Origin: Certhia americana
Taxonomy: Eukaryota > Chordata > Aves > Passeriformes > Certhiidae
Direction: 5' to 3'
Length of the DNA stretch: 64,000 nt
Assembly: GCA_018697195.1 (NCBI GenBank)
Contig: CM031878.1
Coordinates: 4,088,548 to 4,152,547 of the forward strand
The position numbers and the translations under genes are program-made. Numbering within the stretch: the stretch's first letter is position 1; the number at the start of each line of letters is the position of its first letter. This document shows positions 38,504 through 50,672 of this stretch, piece by piece. The notes under the pieces are model-generated. The model made no database searches. It saw only the letters and a list, made by a program, of their open reading frames with translations, and had not been told where the DNA came from.

Positions 38504-40945
38504 ATAGTGTCAACCTATATATGTTAAAGTTATTGTTATTTCTGAGTTACCATAGTGAAGAGTTGCTCTCTAGGTAATTTTTCCCCCTGCTTCTTCCTCA
38601 ACTGCAGAGATTTTTTTAGCATATGTGACACACAATTTGGCAAAAGTCAAAGCAGGACAGCATTGCTGAGGCAACGTGGTAACAGTATGTGCTAAGCCTA
38701 AGGCTACAGCAAGAAAGCAGCTGTCAGTGGACAGGTAATAGATACCAGTGGAAGACAGAAAGCCCACACAGTTACAAAAAGTAGAATATTCCTTGAATAG
38801 AGTCACAAATAGAAATGGCCAGGAACTGTGAAGCTTTGTTCCCTAACCCCCTGGCTTTTAATTCACAGATTTCATCCAGTTCTTTTCCAAACTCTAATTG
38901 CTTCTTATTAGTAAAATTGAATTTATAACTGTCTTCAGCAATATTTCTTTAGGCTAATAACTACACTTTTGGGTTTCTACCTGAAAATAAGATACAAGTT
39001 TGGATGGAATCTTCATATTCAAGGTCAAGTTTGGTGCCAAAATGAATTTTTTTGAAGTGAGAAAAAGTTTTAATTCCTAACTATTATTTTTAAAATATGT
39101 CTTATTCATAGCTTTTAGTTGAGAGCTGAGGAAAAATAATCTGCATAGCTAGGTAACAATGAATTTTCATCTCTATGTCAAGTTTATGGAAACAGTGAAG
39201 GGATGGCACTCTACCCCTCTGAACTTCACCTCCTGCAGTAGCTACAGTGCTTCAAATTTTGATGTTGATCTAGCAGGTGGAAAGGTTGAAGCATTGTGAG
39301 AACACACAGTGTTTAATGATCACTCTTTGCTCAGTGAGGGAGACATTAGCATTTCTAATCCTGTCTAGTATCACGCCTGTTCCAAAGCTGTGTGTTCACA
39401 GGGTGGCACAAAGTCAATTTGCCCCAGTTATTTACTACAATAAATTTCCTCCTGACCACAATTAGAGATATGCTTATGCTTTGAAGCATGTCTTTCTTTT
39501 TGTCAATGTGGGAAAGATAGGAACAGTCAGTTTCAAAGCTAGGGGCTGGGTACTCTGGAGACAGACACAGAGGAGCCCAGAGGCTGCACCTCAGTGTGTG
39601 CAGAAACAGCATCTGACTCCAACTCATTCCTAAATACCAAAAAACTCCATGACAGAGAGTGGAGCAGCTGGTGTGTAAGAACATCCTCCCTCCTCTGTGA
39701 CAGTGTAGCTGGACAGTGTAAATATTTTTCTGGAATCTTGGAATATCCTCAAAGTACTAAACCCATAGTCCATCAGCCAGAGACCAATATTTGCCTGAGA
39801 ATATACTACAGGCCAAGTTGATACAATCTTCCTGCAAGCCAGATCTACACCCTCTATACCCTTCCTTTTTTACTGGCTATTGAGCAGCCTTTCAAATTTT
39901 TAGAAAGAATGGAAAATGCCTTGAAATGGCTACATAATTTGAAGGGCAGTAATAAATGAAGCTTGTTGTCTTTATGTGCTGTACAGTCGTCAGCATATTT
40001 CCTAAAATGTTCTGCCTTCTGCAGTTGTTCTCAAGTGGAATGTGAGTTTTCTCAATTATGAGATAATTTTATTTAGATTCACGGTTTCCTTTATTATAGA
40101 TACTTTTTCCCATCAGTAACTATTTATATGTACTTGCTTTTCCCCAGTGATGAAGAAGTTGTTGTTTGATTGCTTGAATTTCAACATTATGAGGTCAATT
40201 CCTTTGCTCTCCACTTATAAAAGCAGGTAGGAGAACACTTCCCTGTATATTATATCTAATGAGGTGAGCATGAAAAATATGCCTAGGGCTGCAGAAGGGC
40301 TCTCTATTAAAGCAGTTGTCATGAAATTCCCAGTAAAGAGAAAAATGAGAACAGTTGCCTTGATCAGCAGATGCAAAAAAGATAACTTTTTCTTGTGACA
40401 GTGGAAAGGCCACTCATTTTTCCAGGCCCTACAAACTAATGAGGAATCTTGCATAAAGTCAACAAAAAAAGTTGCATGGATATTGCAGTGGGAAAAAAAT
40501 GGGTATGTATTGCCTCATTGAACAAAGGTGATCACCCAGATGATATCAGCACGGAAGGACAGTTTCCCTTTCATCAGCAGCTCAGGAGAAGACACGCGCC
40601 CTGAAATATTTAATATATGCAATCACTGTGGATGGAAATAAACGATACTTCTCATCTTTCTCTCTTCTGCCCCTAGTCATCTAGCAACTCTCATAACTGG
40701 CATATGCTATGGCTCAATGACCTGGCTTCATTCACAACTAAATCAGTACTAAAACAGTCAGAATGATAGATAGCAGCTTATTAATAATTGAGAAGAAAGG
40801 CTTAGAGATGTCCCATTATCTGAATAATTAATGCTGCACATGGGCTTTGTAATTCCTTAATAAAACTGACTGATTGATTTGCTTAATTAATTCCTTCTTT
40901 GACAGGCTTATTGCTTTCTTTGGAGACAGGGCTGGACAAAAAGTA

Positions 40946-41010
40946 GAAAAAAAAAAAAAAAGAAAAAAAAAAAAAAAAAAAAACCCACCAAAAAAAAATT
41001 AAAAAGAAGA
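40946..41010. repeat. Long A-rich tract
   Basis: Poly-A over about 60 bases with single G, CCC and CC interruptions. Confidence 0.9.
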
Positions 41011-43933
41011 CTCAAAATTCAGAAAGAAAAGAAAGATTTAAAATCTTTCATAAAGTTTAACCCTCCACTGGAGAATAGAAGAGATGTTTGACAGTTAATT
41101 CTGCCTTGCGTCCCAGACTGCTCCCAACCTCCTCTATCTCTTGTCAACCACAAAAATGTCTCCACAAATGGAAATATCGACAACAGAGAAAACACTCAAC
41201 AGTTTTTTTCCACCTCCTTTGCATTTCCCCTCTTTTCACATCCCTCTGCAACTGATCAAAAATAATGATAAACCATAAAGTGTCCCATGACCACACCAGT
41301 AGTAAACTTGGCTGAGCCTTAAACACTTTTGAATAAATCGATCTGAATGAAATGTTTAAAGCCCACTTCAGTTCAACAGCAATAATTGCTTTGAAAGTTG
41401 ACTGCTGCCACCACTGCACTTCTCTGTTATAAATGAAATGTTTCCTCAAGTCGGAGGGTTTATCTTGGGGGAAAAAAAAGTAACTGCTGGCTTAAAATGA
41501 GCAGGCACTGTCAGCTTGTTGTCTTTACATTTTTACTTTGTTGTTTATTGTGCTAAACTTGTTTAAACTGCTATGGAACTCATGTTGTTATCCAGTGTGA
41601 ACCTCTCCAAGTACCAGTGGGTTTACCCTTGCAGCATCTCCTAATCTGGGTAAAAGCAATGGTCAGTGAACCTGGCTGATAAGGGCAGCCACTGAAACCA
41701 GCCCATAAGGGTTGGGTAAGAAATTCCTCCATGGTGAACACACCCTACCCAGGATTCACACTTGTGTGTCTGAGCAATGGTTTTGATCCAGACACATGTT
41801 CTTCATGACTTAGTGGCATGGCAATACATGCTGCACATTTGGCTCCACGCAAAGATGAATTTATATATATAAAATCTGGAGACATATTGTCTTAAAATAT
41901 CTGTGTGGACCTGAACTAGGGATTAAACAATTTCCTATTTCTAGACAGCTCCTCTGTTTCTGGAGGCTCCTCTTTAACCTAGTCAACACTAATCCAGACC
42001 TCAGCCAGCATTTGCTGCTAAAATGCTATTTTGCATTCAAATATCTTGCATGGAAAACTGTTTATTTAGAGTTACCCTAGGGAGATTACTCCATTATCTT
42101 CCTCTTTATTAGACGGGGAAAAAAAAAAAGGCAAAGAGTGAACTGAACCTGCTGAAAAGTGAGCAAAGTTGTGTGTGCTGTGCAGACTTGGAAAGCAAGC
42201 ATGCCATACTGCGTCAAGGCAGTCTGCAGGGAAAGTGTAGATTACTGTGCAGACATGGTTTCTGGTTTAATTTCTGTTATATGCTAATTCAGAGACCCTT
42301 ACAGTTTAGTGAAATCTGCACTGCAGACATTCTTGTAGGTTTTAACTGTGGAGAAGAGATCATTATCATGCTCTCGACAAGAAAGGGAAAAGAAATGTAT
42401 GGACAAGATGACTCAGATCAATATTCATCACTGTAACTGTGTTGAAAAAAAAAATTAAAAAAGGAAATAATTTGACTAAAAAAAAAATTATTCTGAATTT
42501 TTCATGTGATAACTAAGTGAAAGATTCCTGGATTCCTAGAGGATGGTTCTGGACTTTGGTTAGTTAGTGTGTTTTTCAGTCAGAAAAAAAACCAAAAAAC
42601 CAAACATTGTTAGGACAACCTCAGCTTTTCCTTGGAGCTTGATCTCTTTTAGATAAAAGGTACTAAAAGAATAAAAAAAAATGAAAGTGGAGAAGATTAA
42701 TAAGATAAGTTGTTAAAAGTTAACACAAACTTTAATTACTTTAAGGTTAGTTGAGACAGACAGCTTTAAGTTACATATTGTGCCTTTTTCTCAATCAAGG
42801 TACCCATTGAGAATGAAGAAGAAAATTGTATAGGCTGTCTGAGACAGAAGGGTAGTTCTGACCAAAGTTTTCAAGTATATGGAGTTTCAGGTATGTCTCG
42901 TGTTGGATGCATCATTTTTTTTCATGATGATTTCACAAAACAGTCAAAAATTATTTTTTCCTGGGGATCAGGTCTGTATAATCCAGCATTTACATTCAAT
43001 CAGTTATTCGACTCTTGTGTATGTGTGAAGGGTCTGAATCTCAAATGACACATTAAATTGGATGCACAGTTGAGGGAAATAATTAGCAAAAGAAATGGCT
43101 TTCTTGAGACTCATGATGAGGTTTCCAGGCTCATCATAGGGGAGATTTTGACACAACCAAGACAACTCGTTTTCAGCAGTTCTTCAGCTACATAATCCAC
43201 TATCCCTCTACTCAGCATTTCAAACCACAAAATCACCGAGACTTACAATTTCAGCATCTATCAGAGCCGGTGTCTGACATCAGCATTACTCACTGCCTGA
43301 CATGATCAAGCCAGTTATTTCCTTCTGCCTCATTTGTTCGGGATGGCAGCACCCCTAGAAAAAAGGATGGACTTTTTAAGCTAGACACTTCTCTTGCAGA
43401 AGGCGGAGTCTGAAAATTTAACACTCCGTTTAAATAAGATTGCTTCTCTATCCTGTTAAAAATGCTGTGACGGGAGAATTGGTACATTATCTAAGTCACA
43501 TGGTTTGAAAACAGCTACAGTGTATTTTATTTATACTAGATTATTTGCAAGTAAATTTTTTTCACCCATGAACACAAGGGTGCAATTGTAACAAGTCTAG
43601 GCATTATCAAGATATTCTTCTTGCACCTCTCTTCCACATGTTCTTGTGTTAATTTTGTATGGAAGAACAGGAAAGGGCTTTTGTCTTCCCAGATTTGGTT
43701 TCGAAGTCTAGCCATAACATCCTGTAAAATTCTAGATAAGTATTTACAAATATTTTCCACTTAGTTTTCAATTGGAAACTGGAAAGCAGTATATAATACT
43801 CAGAAAAAGTTTGTAAATAGTGTAAGACAGTAAGCTACATTTGAAATGTAAATATAAATGGAAATCATAAGCTACTTGTACTGCATGCCCCCCAACACAA
43901 CAGTTTATGTGTGTGTGCAAAGTATTTTCCTTG

Positions 43934-43938
43934 TGGCC
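43934..43938. repeat. Left target-site duplication (TGGCC)
   Basis: TGGCC directly before the LTR terminus, identical to 45406-45410. Confidence 0.85.
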
Positions 43939-44897
43939 TGTCATGGTTTAGCCCTAATTGGACAATTTTGTAATATTGACACCGGATTAAACCAGTGTAA
44001 AGGGTGGATACGCCTCTAGTGAATACACATTTTAAGGTGAGAATCTGGAAATAGCCTCTTCTGGTTTCCAGTGGGGGTGAGTCACAGAGGCCTGTCCCAG
44101 CTGTTCCCCATGGCTGGGCTGGGCTGAGGTTCCCCTGCCCTCCCCTGGCACCCCTGGCAGGCAAAGGAGAAGGAGAGACAGGGCAGGGGAAGGAAGGCTC
44201 AGCTCAGTCTTGGATGCTGAAATCTGCTAATCCAGGACTGCCCACACAGCAACCGGGGGCAGAGCCAGGCCTGGCATCTGCTGCAGGGAAAGGAGAGGTG
44301 ATCAGCCCTGGTGTGAGATATCTGGAGCCTGACCGGGCTGGAAGGGGGATCCTGGCCTCCCTCTCTCAGCACAGCTGGAACTGGAGGGCAGTGGCAGACC
44401 TTGAGAGAGATTCTGGCCCAGCTCCAGCACAACTACAATGCATCACCTGACTGCCTTGTCCCGGGTGTGGCCTGTGTAAACTTTTTTCCCAAGCAGATGA
44501 AACTTCCAAAGATGAATCTTACCCTGAGAAAGAAAGAGGAGCCTAGATGAAACGTAAAAAGACAAAGCATGAGACTTAATGTCAAAAGAAGTGAGAAGAG
44601 AATCTCAAATGGAAAGGAAGATTGAAGGAGTGGCCTGGTTAGGTTGGACTTCTCTTGTGAGGCCATAGAGAATGGACTAAATACCCTGTAACCTATGGAG
44701 TGTTTTTTAGGGGGATGCAAGGTTCTAGTCATAGTTGTGAGTTGATGTATTTGTGAGCTGCTGGAGAAACTGAGCTAGAGGAAGACTGAGAAAGTGAGAG
44801 ATGATGCCCTCTGCCCACTGAGAGAAGATAACCTCTGTTTCTTGAGATGAAGAGAACTTTTGTTTTATACTAGAAGAAGCATCATTAAACTGTACCC

Positions 44898-44903
44898 TAT
44901 AAA
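44898..44903 (+). promoter_or_regulatory. Candidate LTR TATA box
   Basis: TATAAA within the LTR, about 320 bases upstream of the polyadenylation signal. The position is compatible with a U3/R promoter, but no transcription start can be shown from sequence alone. Confidence 0.35.
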
Positions 44904-45223
44904 CTGATATGGCCCATGAGCTGCTGGGGCAGGCTGTCTCATGGGAGGGACTTCACAATGGCAACATTCCTCAGGAGGGCCAGTTGTGGAGTGTGGAAGC
45001 AAGAGAACTGGTATCTTGTGAAAAATCTCTTCGGTATTCAAAAGAGACTCTTTTCTCCTTGATGAATTGAGAAACGATTATTTTAAGGGTGATAACTGAC
45101 TGAGAATCCCAAGTTTTGTCTTTTTATATTGGAGTAAGAAAGTGAATAGTTGGAGGGGAAGGAGAAGTGTTTTGAAGGTTTCATTCTGATTCTTGGTTTT
45201 TTTCATTCCTTTTAGTGTTAGTT

Positions 45224-45229
45224 AATAAA
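45224..45229 (+). promoter_or_regulatory. LTR polyadenylation signal AATAAA
   Basis: AATAAA near the 3' end of the LTR, followed within 20-40 bases by a T-rich and then GT-rich stretch, as expected for the R/U5 boundary. Confidence 0.6.
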
Positions 45230-45405
45230 GTTTTATTCTTTTTAAGTATAAGCCTGTTTTGCTCTTGATTGGGAAATTTCAAATTAGCAAACCAAAACTA
45301 AGACATAAAATTGGTGTTTCCGCCTGGTTTCAAACAGAAACCACATCACAAATTGGTGCATTGGAAACGAACAAATTGGCTGGGAAATGAACAAAACCCA
45401 CGACA

Positions 45406-45410
45406 TGGCC
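45406..45410. repeat. Right target-site duplication (TGGCC)
   Basis: TGGCC directly after the LTR terminus, identical to 43934-43938. Confidence 0.85.
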
Positions 45411-46169
45411 TAAGATATTTTCTCAGAGCATGAAGATGTTCCAGATCTCTCTCCAAATGCCTGGAGTTGTTTGCTGTGGCCCCCAGCTCAGATGTGGCAA
45501 TGGATTGCACAAACTTCCTGACTTTGTCATGTTTTTCTGCGTTATTTTTTGGCTCATGTAATTTGTTTACATGGGCACATTAGAAGATTGGGCTCACTGT
45601 CAGTCTCATGGGAGGCTCTCCTTGGAAATTATCTAGAACAGTTGCTGTTGCCCAACGCAGCTCATGCTGGAAGCCTAACCACAGAGCACAAAGATTTCTG
45701 AAGCCATTTCTGATTTCCATGTTCAAAGGCTCCCAAGGGACTGTTTTTGCTGGGTCAGGCAGATGACCCATGACAAATGACAGAGCAAAACCTAAGCTGT
45801 GTTCCTAAGGGCTTCCTATTCTTCTCACTTCAACTGAGCTGCCTAGTCTTGCTCACTGCTTTCTCCTCACTGCTGTAACTTTGGGTCAAATGAGAATTTC
45901 TGCACCACAACTCCTGTGCATTTTATATTGCTGGAATGGGCTGATATGCCTCATGCTGCTGTGTGTTTTGCCTAAAAGATATTACCTCTACACAGGCTGA
46001 GAAAAAAAATTGGCAGCGCCTGTCAAGGAAGCTGCTGTCTCAAAGACACAGCCCTCAGCACAACATTTTGGGAGAAACTAGTCATCCGTCTAGTCCACTT
46101 GTGTGATGCTGCTTTCACTGAGCTGAATGTGAATGTGAAGCTGAATACCTGCCAGTGGAATTGCAATCA

Positions 46170-46569
46170 NNNNNNNNNNNNNNNNNNNNNNNNNNNNNNN
46201 NNNNNNNNNNNNNNNNNNNNNNNNNNNNNNNNNNNNNNNNNNNNNNNNNNNNNNNNNNNNNNNNNNNNNNNNNNNNNNNNNNNNNNNNNNNNNNNNNNNN
46301 NNNNNNNNNNNNNNNNNNNNNNNNNNNNNNNNNNNNNNNNNNNNNNNNNNNNNNNNNNNNNNNNNNNNNNNNNNNNNNNNNNNNNNNNNNNNNNNNNNNN
46401 NNNNNNNNNNNNNNNNNNNNNNNNNNNNNNNNNNNNNNNNNNNNNNNNNNNNNNNNNNNNNNNNNNNNNNNNNNNNNNNNNNNNNNNNNNNNNNNNNNNN
46501 NNNNNNNNNNNNNNNNNNNNNNNNNNNNNNNNNNNNNNNNNNNNNNNNNNNNNNNNNNNNNNNNNNNNN
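46170..46569. other. Assembly gap (400 N)
   Basis: Exactly 400 N. Unlike the 100-N gap, the flanks are ordinary unique sequence, so the size may be an estimate from read pairs. Frames through it are artefacts. Confidence 0.98.
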
Positions 46570-46874
46570 CATGCTAAGAGCTGAATTTTCCTGAAATTGT
46601 AGCCTTTATACTTGGCAAAATGATTAAAATTAAATCTTTCAGTTATTTTAGAGGTGGAAATAAATATAGAAAATGAAACAAGATTCGTGCTTTTTCACTC
46701 CAGCATTAGGCAACTTTCAGTTGTGTGACTAGAAATTGTTCTTTTTCCTTTACAGAAATTTAATTTAGTGAAAAGAAAAAAAAAAAAGTTTTCCAGTTTT
46801 CCCATGCAGCAGTATCTTCATTTTTTTAGTGCAGGGAAATAATCCTTGAGAGCTTATAAATAATGCAAATATAT

Positions 46875-47010
46875 GGATTTTTTTGTTTGTTTTATTTTAT
46901 TTTTATTTGTTTTATTTTGTGATTTTGGTTTTTTTGTTGTTGTTTTGTTTTGGTTGGGGTCCTTTTTGGTTTTTTTTCTTTGTTTGTTTAGGGTTTTTTT
47001 TTTGAGAATT
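46875..47010. repeat. T/G-rich low-complexity tract
   Basis: TTTTG, TTTTA and GTT units over about 130 bases, including GGTTGGGG near 46954. Confidence 0.9.
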
Positions 47011-49137
47011 GTTTCCTGGGGGAAATAATAATAATAATGCAGTTCAGTGATGAAAGAGATTTTATGGGTACCATGTATGAGACAAATGTTTGCTTAATTG
47101 TTTCTGGCATATAAACGTGAGCTGAAAAATACAAGATCATAGTAGCTGTAGAGAGGCTGATCCTTAAGAAATGGAATTGTGATTCTTGAGCTTTAGCTAT
47201 GGGATAAGCCTTTGATCCCAAAGGAACAGCTGGCCATGTTAGTGCATAAGGCAAAATTAACTTTGTGCAACAGAAACTTGTGGTGCACAGAGTTACTCCA
47301 AAAGGATTTGAAAGATTGAGATATACAAGGCCTGCCTAAGTCTTCTGTGGAGTTGGAGCAAATTGGGACTTAAGAAACATGAAGTTGTACAACAGGATAA
47401 TGTACAAGTCATCTCCAACCCATGAGAAGGACATCCCCTCTCATACCTGGAGACAATACCACAATATAAGTCAATCCATGCATGCATAGATTTATTTAGT
47501 CATTAAGGACATAACATAATCAAAATGTGATCTGGAAAATGGTCAAATGTAGCATTTATGGATTTTTGATTTAGTAGCTATAGCAGGTGCTTAAAAATGA
47601 TGAGAGTCTGAATATGTACTTGGTGAATAGATGATGTCCTCTTGCACCAATAACCTTTAATGGACACACATCAGAAGCTAACCAACACGAGCACAGTTCA
47701 TAATGTCCAGACATCTGTAAATAAACAGTACTGAGATAATGTCCGTTTCTAAGTTTACAAAACCAGAGACATCAGGATCAGCCTGTCTGATGGGCTTTGG
47801 ACACATATGCAAACTTCTATATTTGTCTGAACCCAACCCTTTTAGTTTCGACTATTGCCAAGTAGAGCATTGATCCATATCTTATTTCAAAGTGGAACCA
47901 CAATAAACATTCAACTGAAAATTAATAAAGTTTGTTAAGCCATCAGTTGCTCTCCAGCAACACTGAAGAATTTCTGAACTGGCGTTTATTGAAATGCAAA
48001 TCACTGATCCTAAGTCCCACAGCCTTCATAACTATCATTTAAAAATTAATTGCACAGACCAAATCATCTCAGTGCTTGAGTATCTGCCAGTTGAGAGTTC
48101 TTTAACTTCTGGTATTGATAAATTGCTCCAGTCCCTTTCTGTAACACGTTTCCGTGCTGACTGCAGACAGTAAAGAGGAATTAACTGGTTTCAAGGGAAT
48201 AAGTTTCCTTGTCTTACTGCATATGTTCACTCATAATATAAGGCATGGAGCAACAGCAAACCAGGTTGCACTGCCCATGACTTTTCCAATACTGAACTGC
48301 TTATGTTATTACAGCCTGAGGCAGTTATGGGTTTCCCTTGTGGTTTACTCTGGAAGAAAGCAGGTTCAGGACAGCTCAAATAAATTCCTCATTCCCTGTG
48401 TCACTGTAGAGGGCAGAAAACAGCCATAAAACACTTTGTTGTGGCCAGCCCTCCTCTCTAATTCCAGTTGTCTCCTCTTATACAAACTACTCACCATAAA
48501 CTGAGACTGAGAGGCAGCTTAATCTCCTCATCTAGGTTTTTACTGATTGAGAAGACCCCCAAAAGAAGCAGGTTAGTCCTCAGGCCTTTTACCTTTTTTG
48601 TCCTCCATGAGAAGAACAAAGGCAGTTTTATATGAGTAAAATATGAACTTGGTTTATATATATCTTTTCCTACCTTAATCTGGCTGCTGACTGTACATTC
48701 TCCTAAATCTCAGTTTGCTGTACTGTTGAAAGCCTCTTCTTGTGCCTTTGGGAAATGCCTTTCATCTTAACTCCTCTAGTTTTATTCCAATTAATGTTTC
48801 TCCTCTTGACTGGCAAACATCCTCGTGGCAGATGAGTGAAGGAAGTGTCATGTTAAGCTAAATGATGCCTGTGCAGCACTAAAGACAGCACAGCCCATTA
48901 TAGGAGAGACCAAAAGCCCCGTAGGGAATCCTGAGACTACGAGTCCGTAGTGTCCATGTATTGATTGCTTTCTCCTAAATTATTGAACAAAGAATATATT
49001 GTATTATGACTCTGCAAATAGAATGTCCATTAACGCTCAGGGACTCTGCATGGATTATGTTTTAGGTCTCTTTAAAGACTGGAAATCTCTGAAAACACAG
49101 CACATTTCTAGCTGATTTGGAGATGGTTTTCTGTTAT

Positions 49138-49245
49138 TTTTTTGTTTGTTTGTTTGTTTTTCTGTTTTGTTTTCTTTTAGTTTGTTTATTTGGTTAGTTT
49201 ATGCTTGTTTGGTTTAGTTTTTAGTTTTTTTTTTTTTTTTTTTCC
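49138..49245. repeat. (TTTG)n and T-rich tract
   Basis: TTTG array passing into irregular GTTTAGTTT sequence and a final T-run of about 18. Confidence 0.9.
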
Positions 49246-50587
49246 AATATTCTCCCACAAGAAGTAAAAGCTCTAATAAGACACATCATGCAGTGGCTAA
49301 TTATTTTGAGCAAGCATATCATCAGAGTCTAATTATAATCCAAGTTGCCCAGGCTCACATTTTATGTTTTTCTTTACTTCATATATAAGTTGCTAGCTAA
49401 AAGCAAATAAAATGTTATCACCCTTATCATTACCATCATTAGGAGTTTTGCTTATTGTTTACATCTATGGGCTCTATTCTCACATTGCAGTTCCACTACA
49501 ACAAAGGTACAATAGGGAAAAAAAAAGGTAGTCCTGCCTCAAATAGTTTAGATAATTAATTTAATGGGTAGCAGCCTGACAGGCAAATACAAGAAAATTA
49601 CAAGATAACATTTATGGAATGAGAATGTCATTATAGCCTCCAAGTAAAGATTCAATTCAGTTTTCAGTAAAAGCTGTAATGAAATGTATTTATTTCTTTC
49701 GTTAAAAGCATAATCAAACTTAAATCTAAATTTTCAAATGGGCTACTAATTTTGACTGGTTTTATTTCCAGGTAAAGCCCATTTAAATGAGCCTACTTTT
49801 CAGCATATACAGGCTATGTATAAAATTAAATATTTTTAATTACTAATTTCAAAATTCAGGCCATACTATGTTAATGAAAATCAAATCACTTAATTTTAAA
49901 AGGAAGATTTAACTATCTGTAAAGTTTTAAGTGAGTCCACTAAAGACTTTGAATGAGTTCAAAATTGTTCCTTTGGGATATTTTATGGATAATTCAGTCT
50001 CTTTCCTGCCTTGCTCACAAAGAAGTCTACCTTAACACTGATCATTTTGGGTATATATCAGATGCCTGAGTTGTTGTATCTTGCAGCTTAATCAAACAAC
50101 AGCAACAATAACAATGTACTTTAGTCCAAGCTAGTTTATTATAATTTTCTTTATTGGTGATCTCATTTATGCTAGAAATGTTGATGAAAACTTGCTTATC
50201 TTTAGCAGTATGCAGACAGTTCTGTTTAAACTTTGGTCCCCTAAATGAAGAATTTTCATTCCAGGTTTAAACGGGAAGTGAAGAGCTTGCCACTTCTCCA
50301 CAGTAACAAGTCACTCAAAATCCAGGACATAAGTCAGATCCTTTTTACAGTTTATTCTTCATTTTGGGAATCTGATAGATTTCATCCAAATATGGAGCTC
50401 TTTTCTTTCAGCCCAACCTGCTCTGGGCTAGTCTCAGTCTCAGTCTCCACATTTTCCTCTGAACCTTCCCCTGTCCTGCACAGAATGGCTGTGCTGTTCC
50501 CTTGGTCTCTCTATTGAGTGCAGCCAATCCCCAAAATTTAATTCCTAGTGATTCAAGATGGACATTTGAGCAGTTCTCTAATGACAT

Positions 50588-50672
50588 GGAACCACAGACC
50601 CATTAAAGGATCATCAAGTACAGTGGTTAACCTTACACTGCCAGCTTCATCAACAAACCATATCCCTAAGCA
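50588..50672 (-). mobile_element. CR1 LINE fragment, old, reverse orientation
   Basis: The + strand shows CAGACCCATTAAAGGATCAT, CAAGTACAGTGGTTAACC, TTACACTGCCAG and AAACCATATCCCTAAGC. This is the reverse complement of the region just inside the 3' end of CR1-X/Y-like copies (GATCATCAAGTCCAA, then GTTAACCCAGCACTGCCA, then AAACCATGTCCCTAAG). About 85 bases survive. Confidence 0.7.

Larger units (their letters stand above)
35621..43933. other. Long unique noncoding stretch
   Basis: No gene or transposon recognised over about 8.3 kb. Low-complexity tracts at 35773-35823, 36924-36948, 38407-38503 and 40946-41010 are listed separately. The segment 40640-40915 is free of low complexity and rich in TAATTA-type motifs. 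Short A-runs occur near 42118 and 42447. Confidence 0.55.
43939..45405 (+). mobile_element. Solo LTR of an endogenous retrovirus (ERVL-like)
   Basis: The element begins TGTCATGGTTTAGCCC and ends AAAACCCACGACA. The ends are imperfect inverted repeats (TGTCATGGTTT against TGTCGTGGGTTT in reverse complement), with the usual TG...CA. It is flanked by a perfect 5-bp direct repeat TGGCC (43934-43938 and 45406-45410), as expected of a target-site duplication. The length is 1467 bp, with no gag, pol or env coding sequence inside, so I read it as a solo LTR left after recombination. A 5-bp duplication suits ERVL-type elements best. A TATAAA lies at 44898-44903 and an AATAAA at 45224-45229, which sets transcription on the + strand. 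The interior is GC-richer at about 44080-44460. Intact ends and target repeat suggest a fairly recent insertion for this window. Confidence 0.88.
45411..50587. other. Noncoding stretch with gap and T-rich tracts
   Basis: Holds the 400-N gap and T/G-rich tracts (46875-47010, 49138-49245). I recognise no gene. The sequence at 49550-49860 is low in simple repeats and rich in ATTA motifs. A 90-codon frame at 50245-50517 has no signature. Confidence 0.55.

Noticed and set aside
45351..45373. TTGGTGCATTGGAAACG resembling a primer-binding site, suggesting the LTR ends near 45347
   Set aside because: The inverted termini and the matching TGGCC duplication place the LTR end at 45405, so this sequence lies inside the LTR.
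46090..46584. Open frames of 140-161 codons
   Set aside because: They consist almost entirely of N from the assembly gap.
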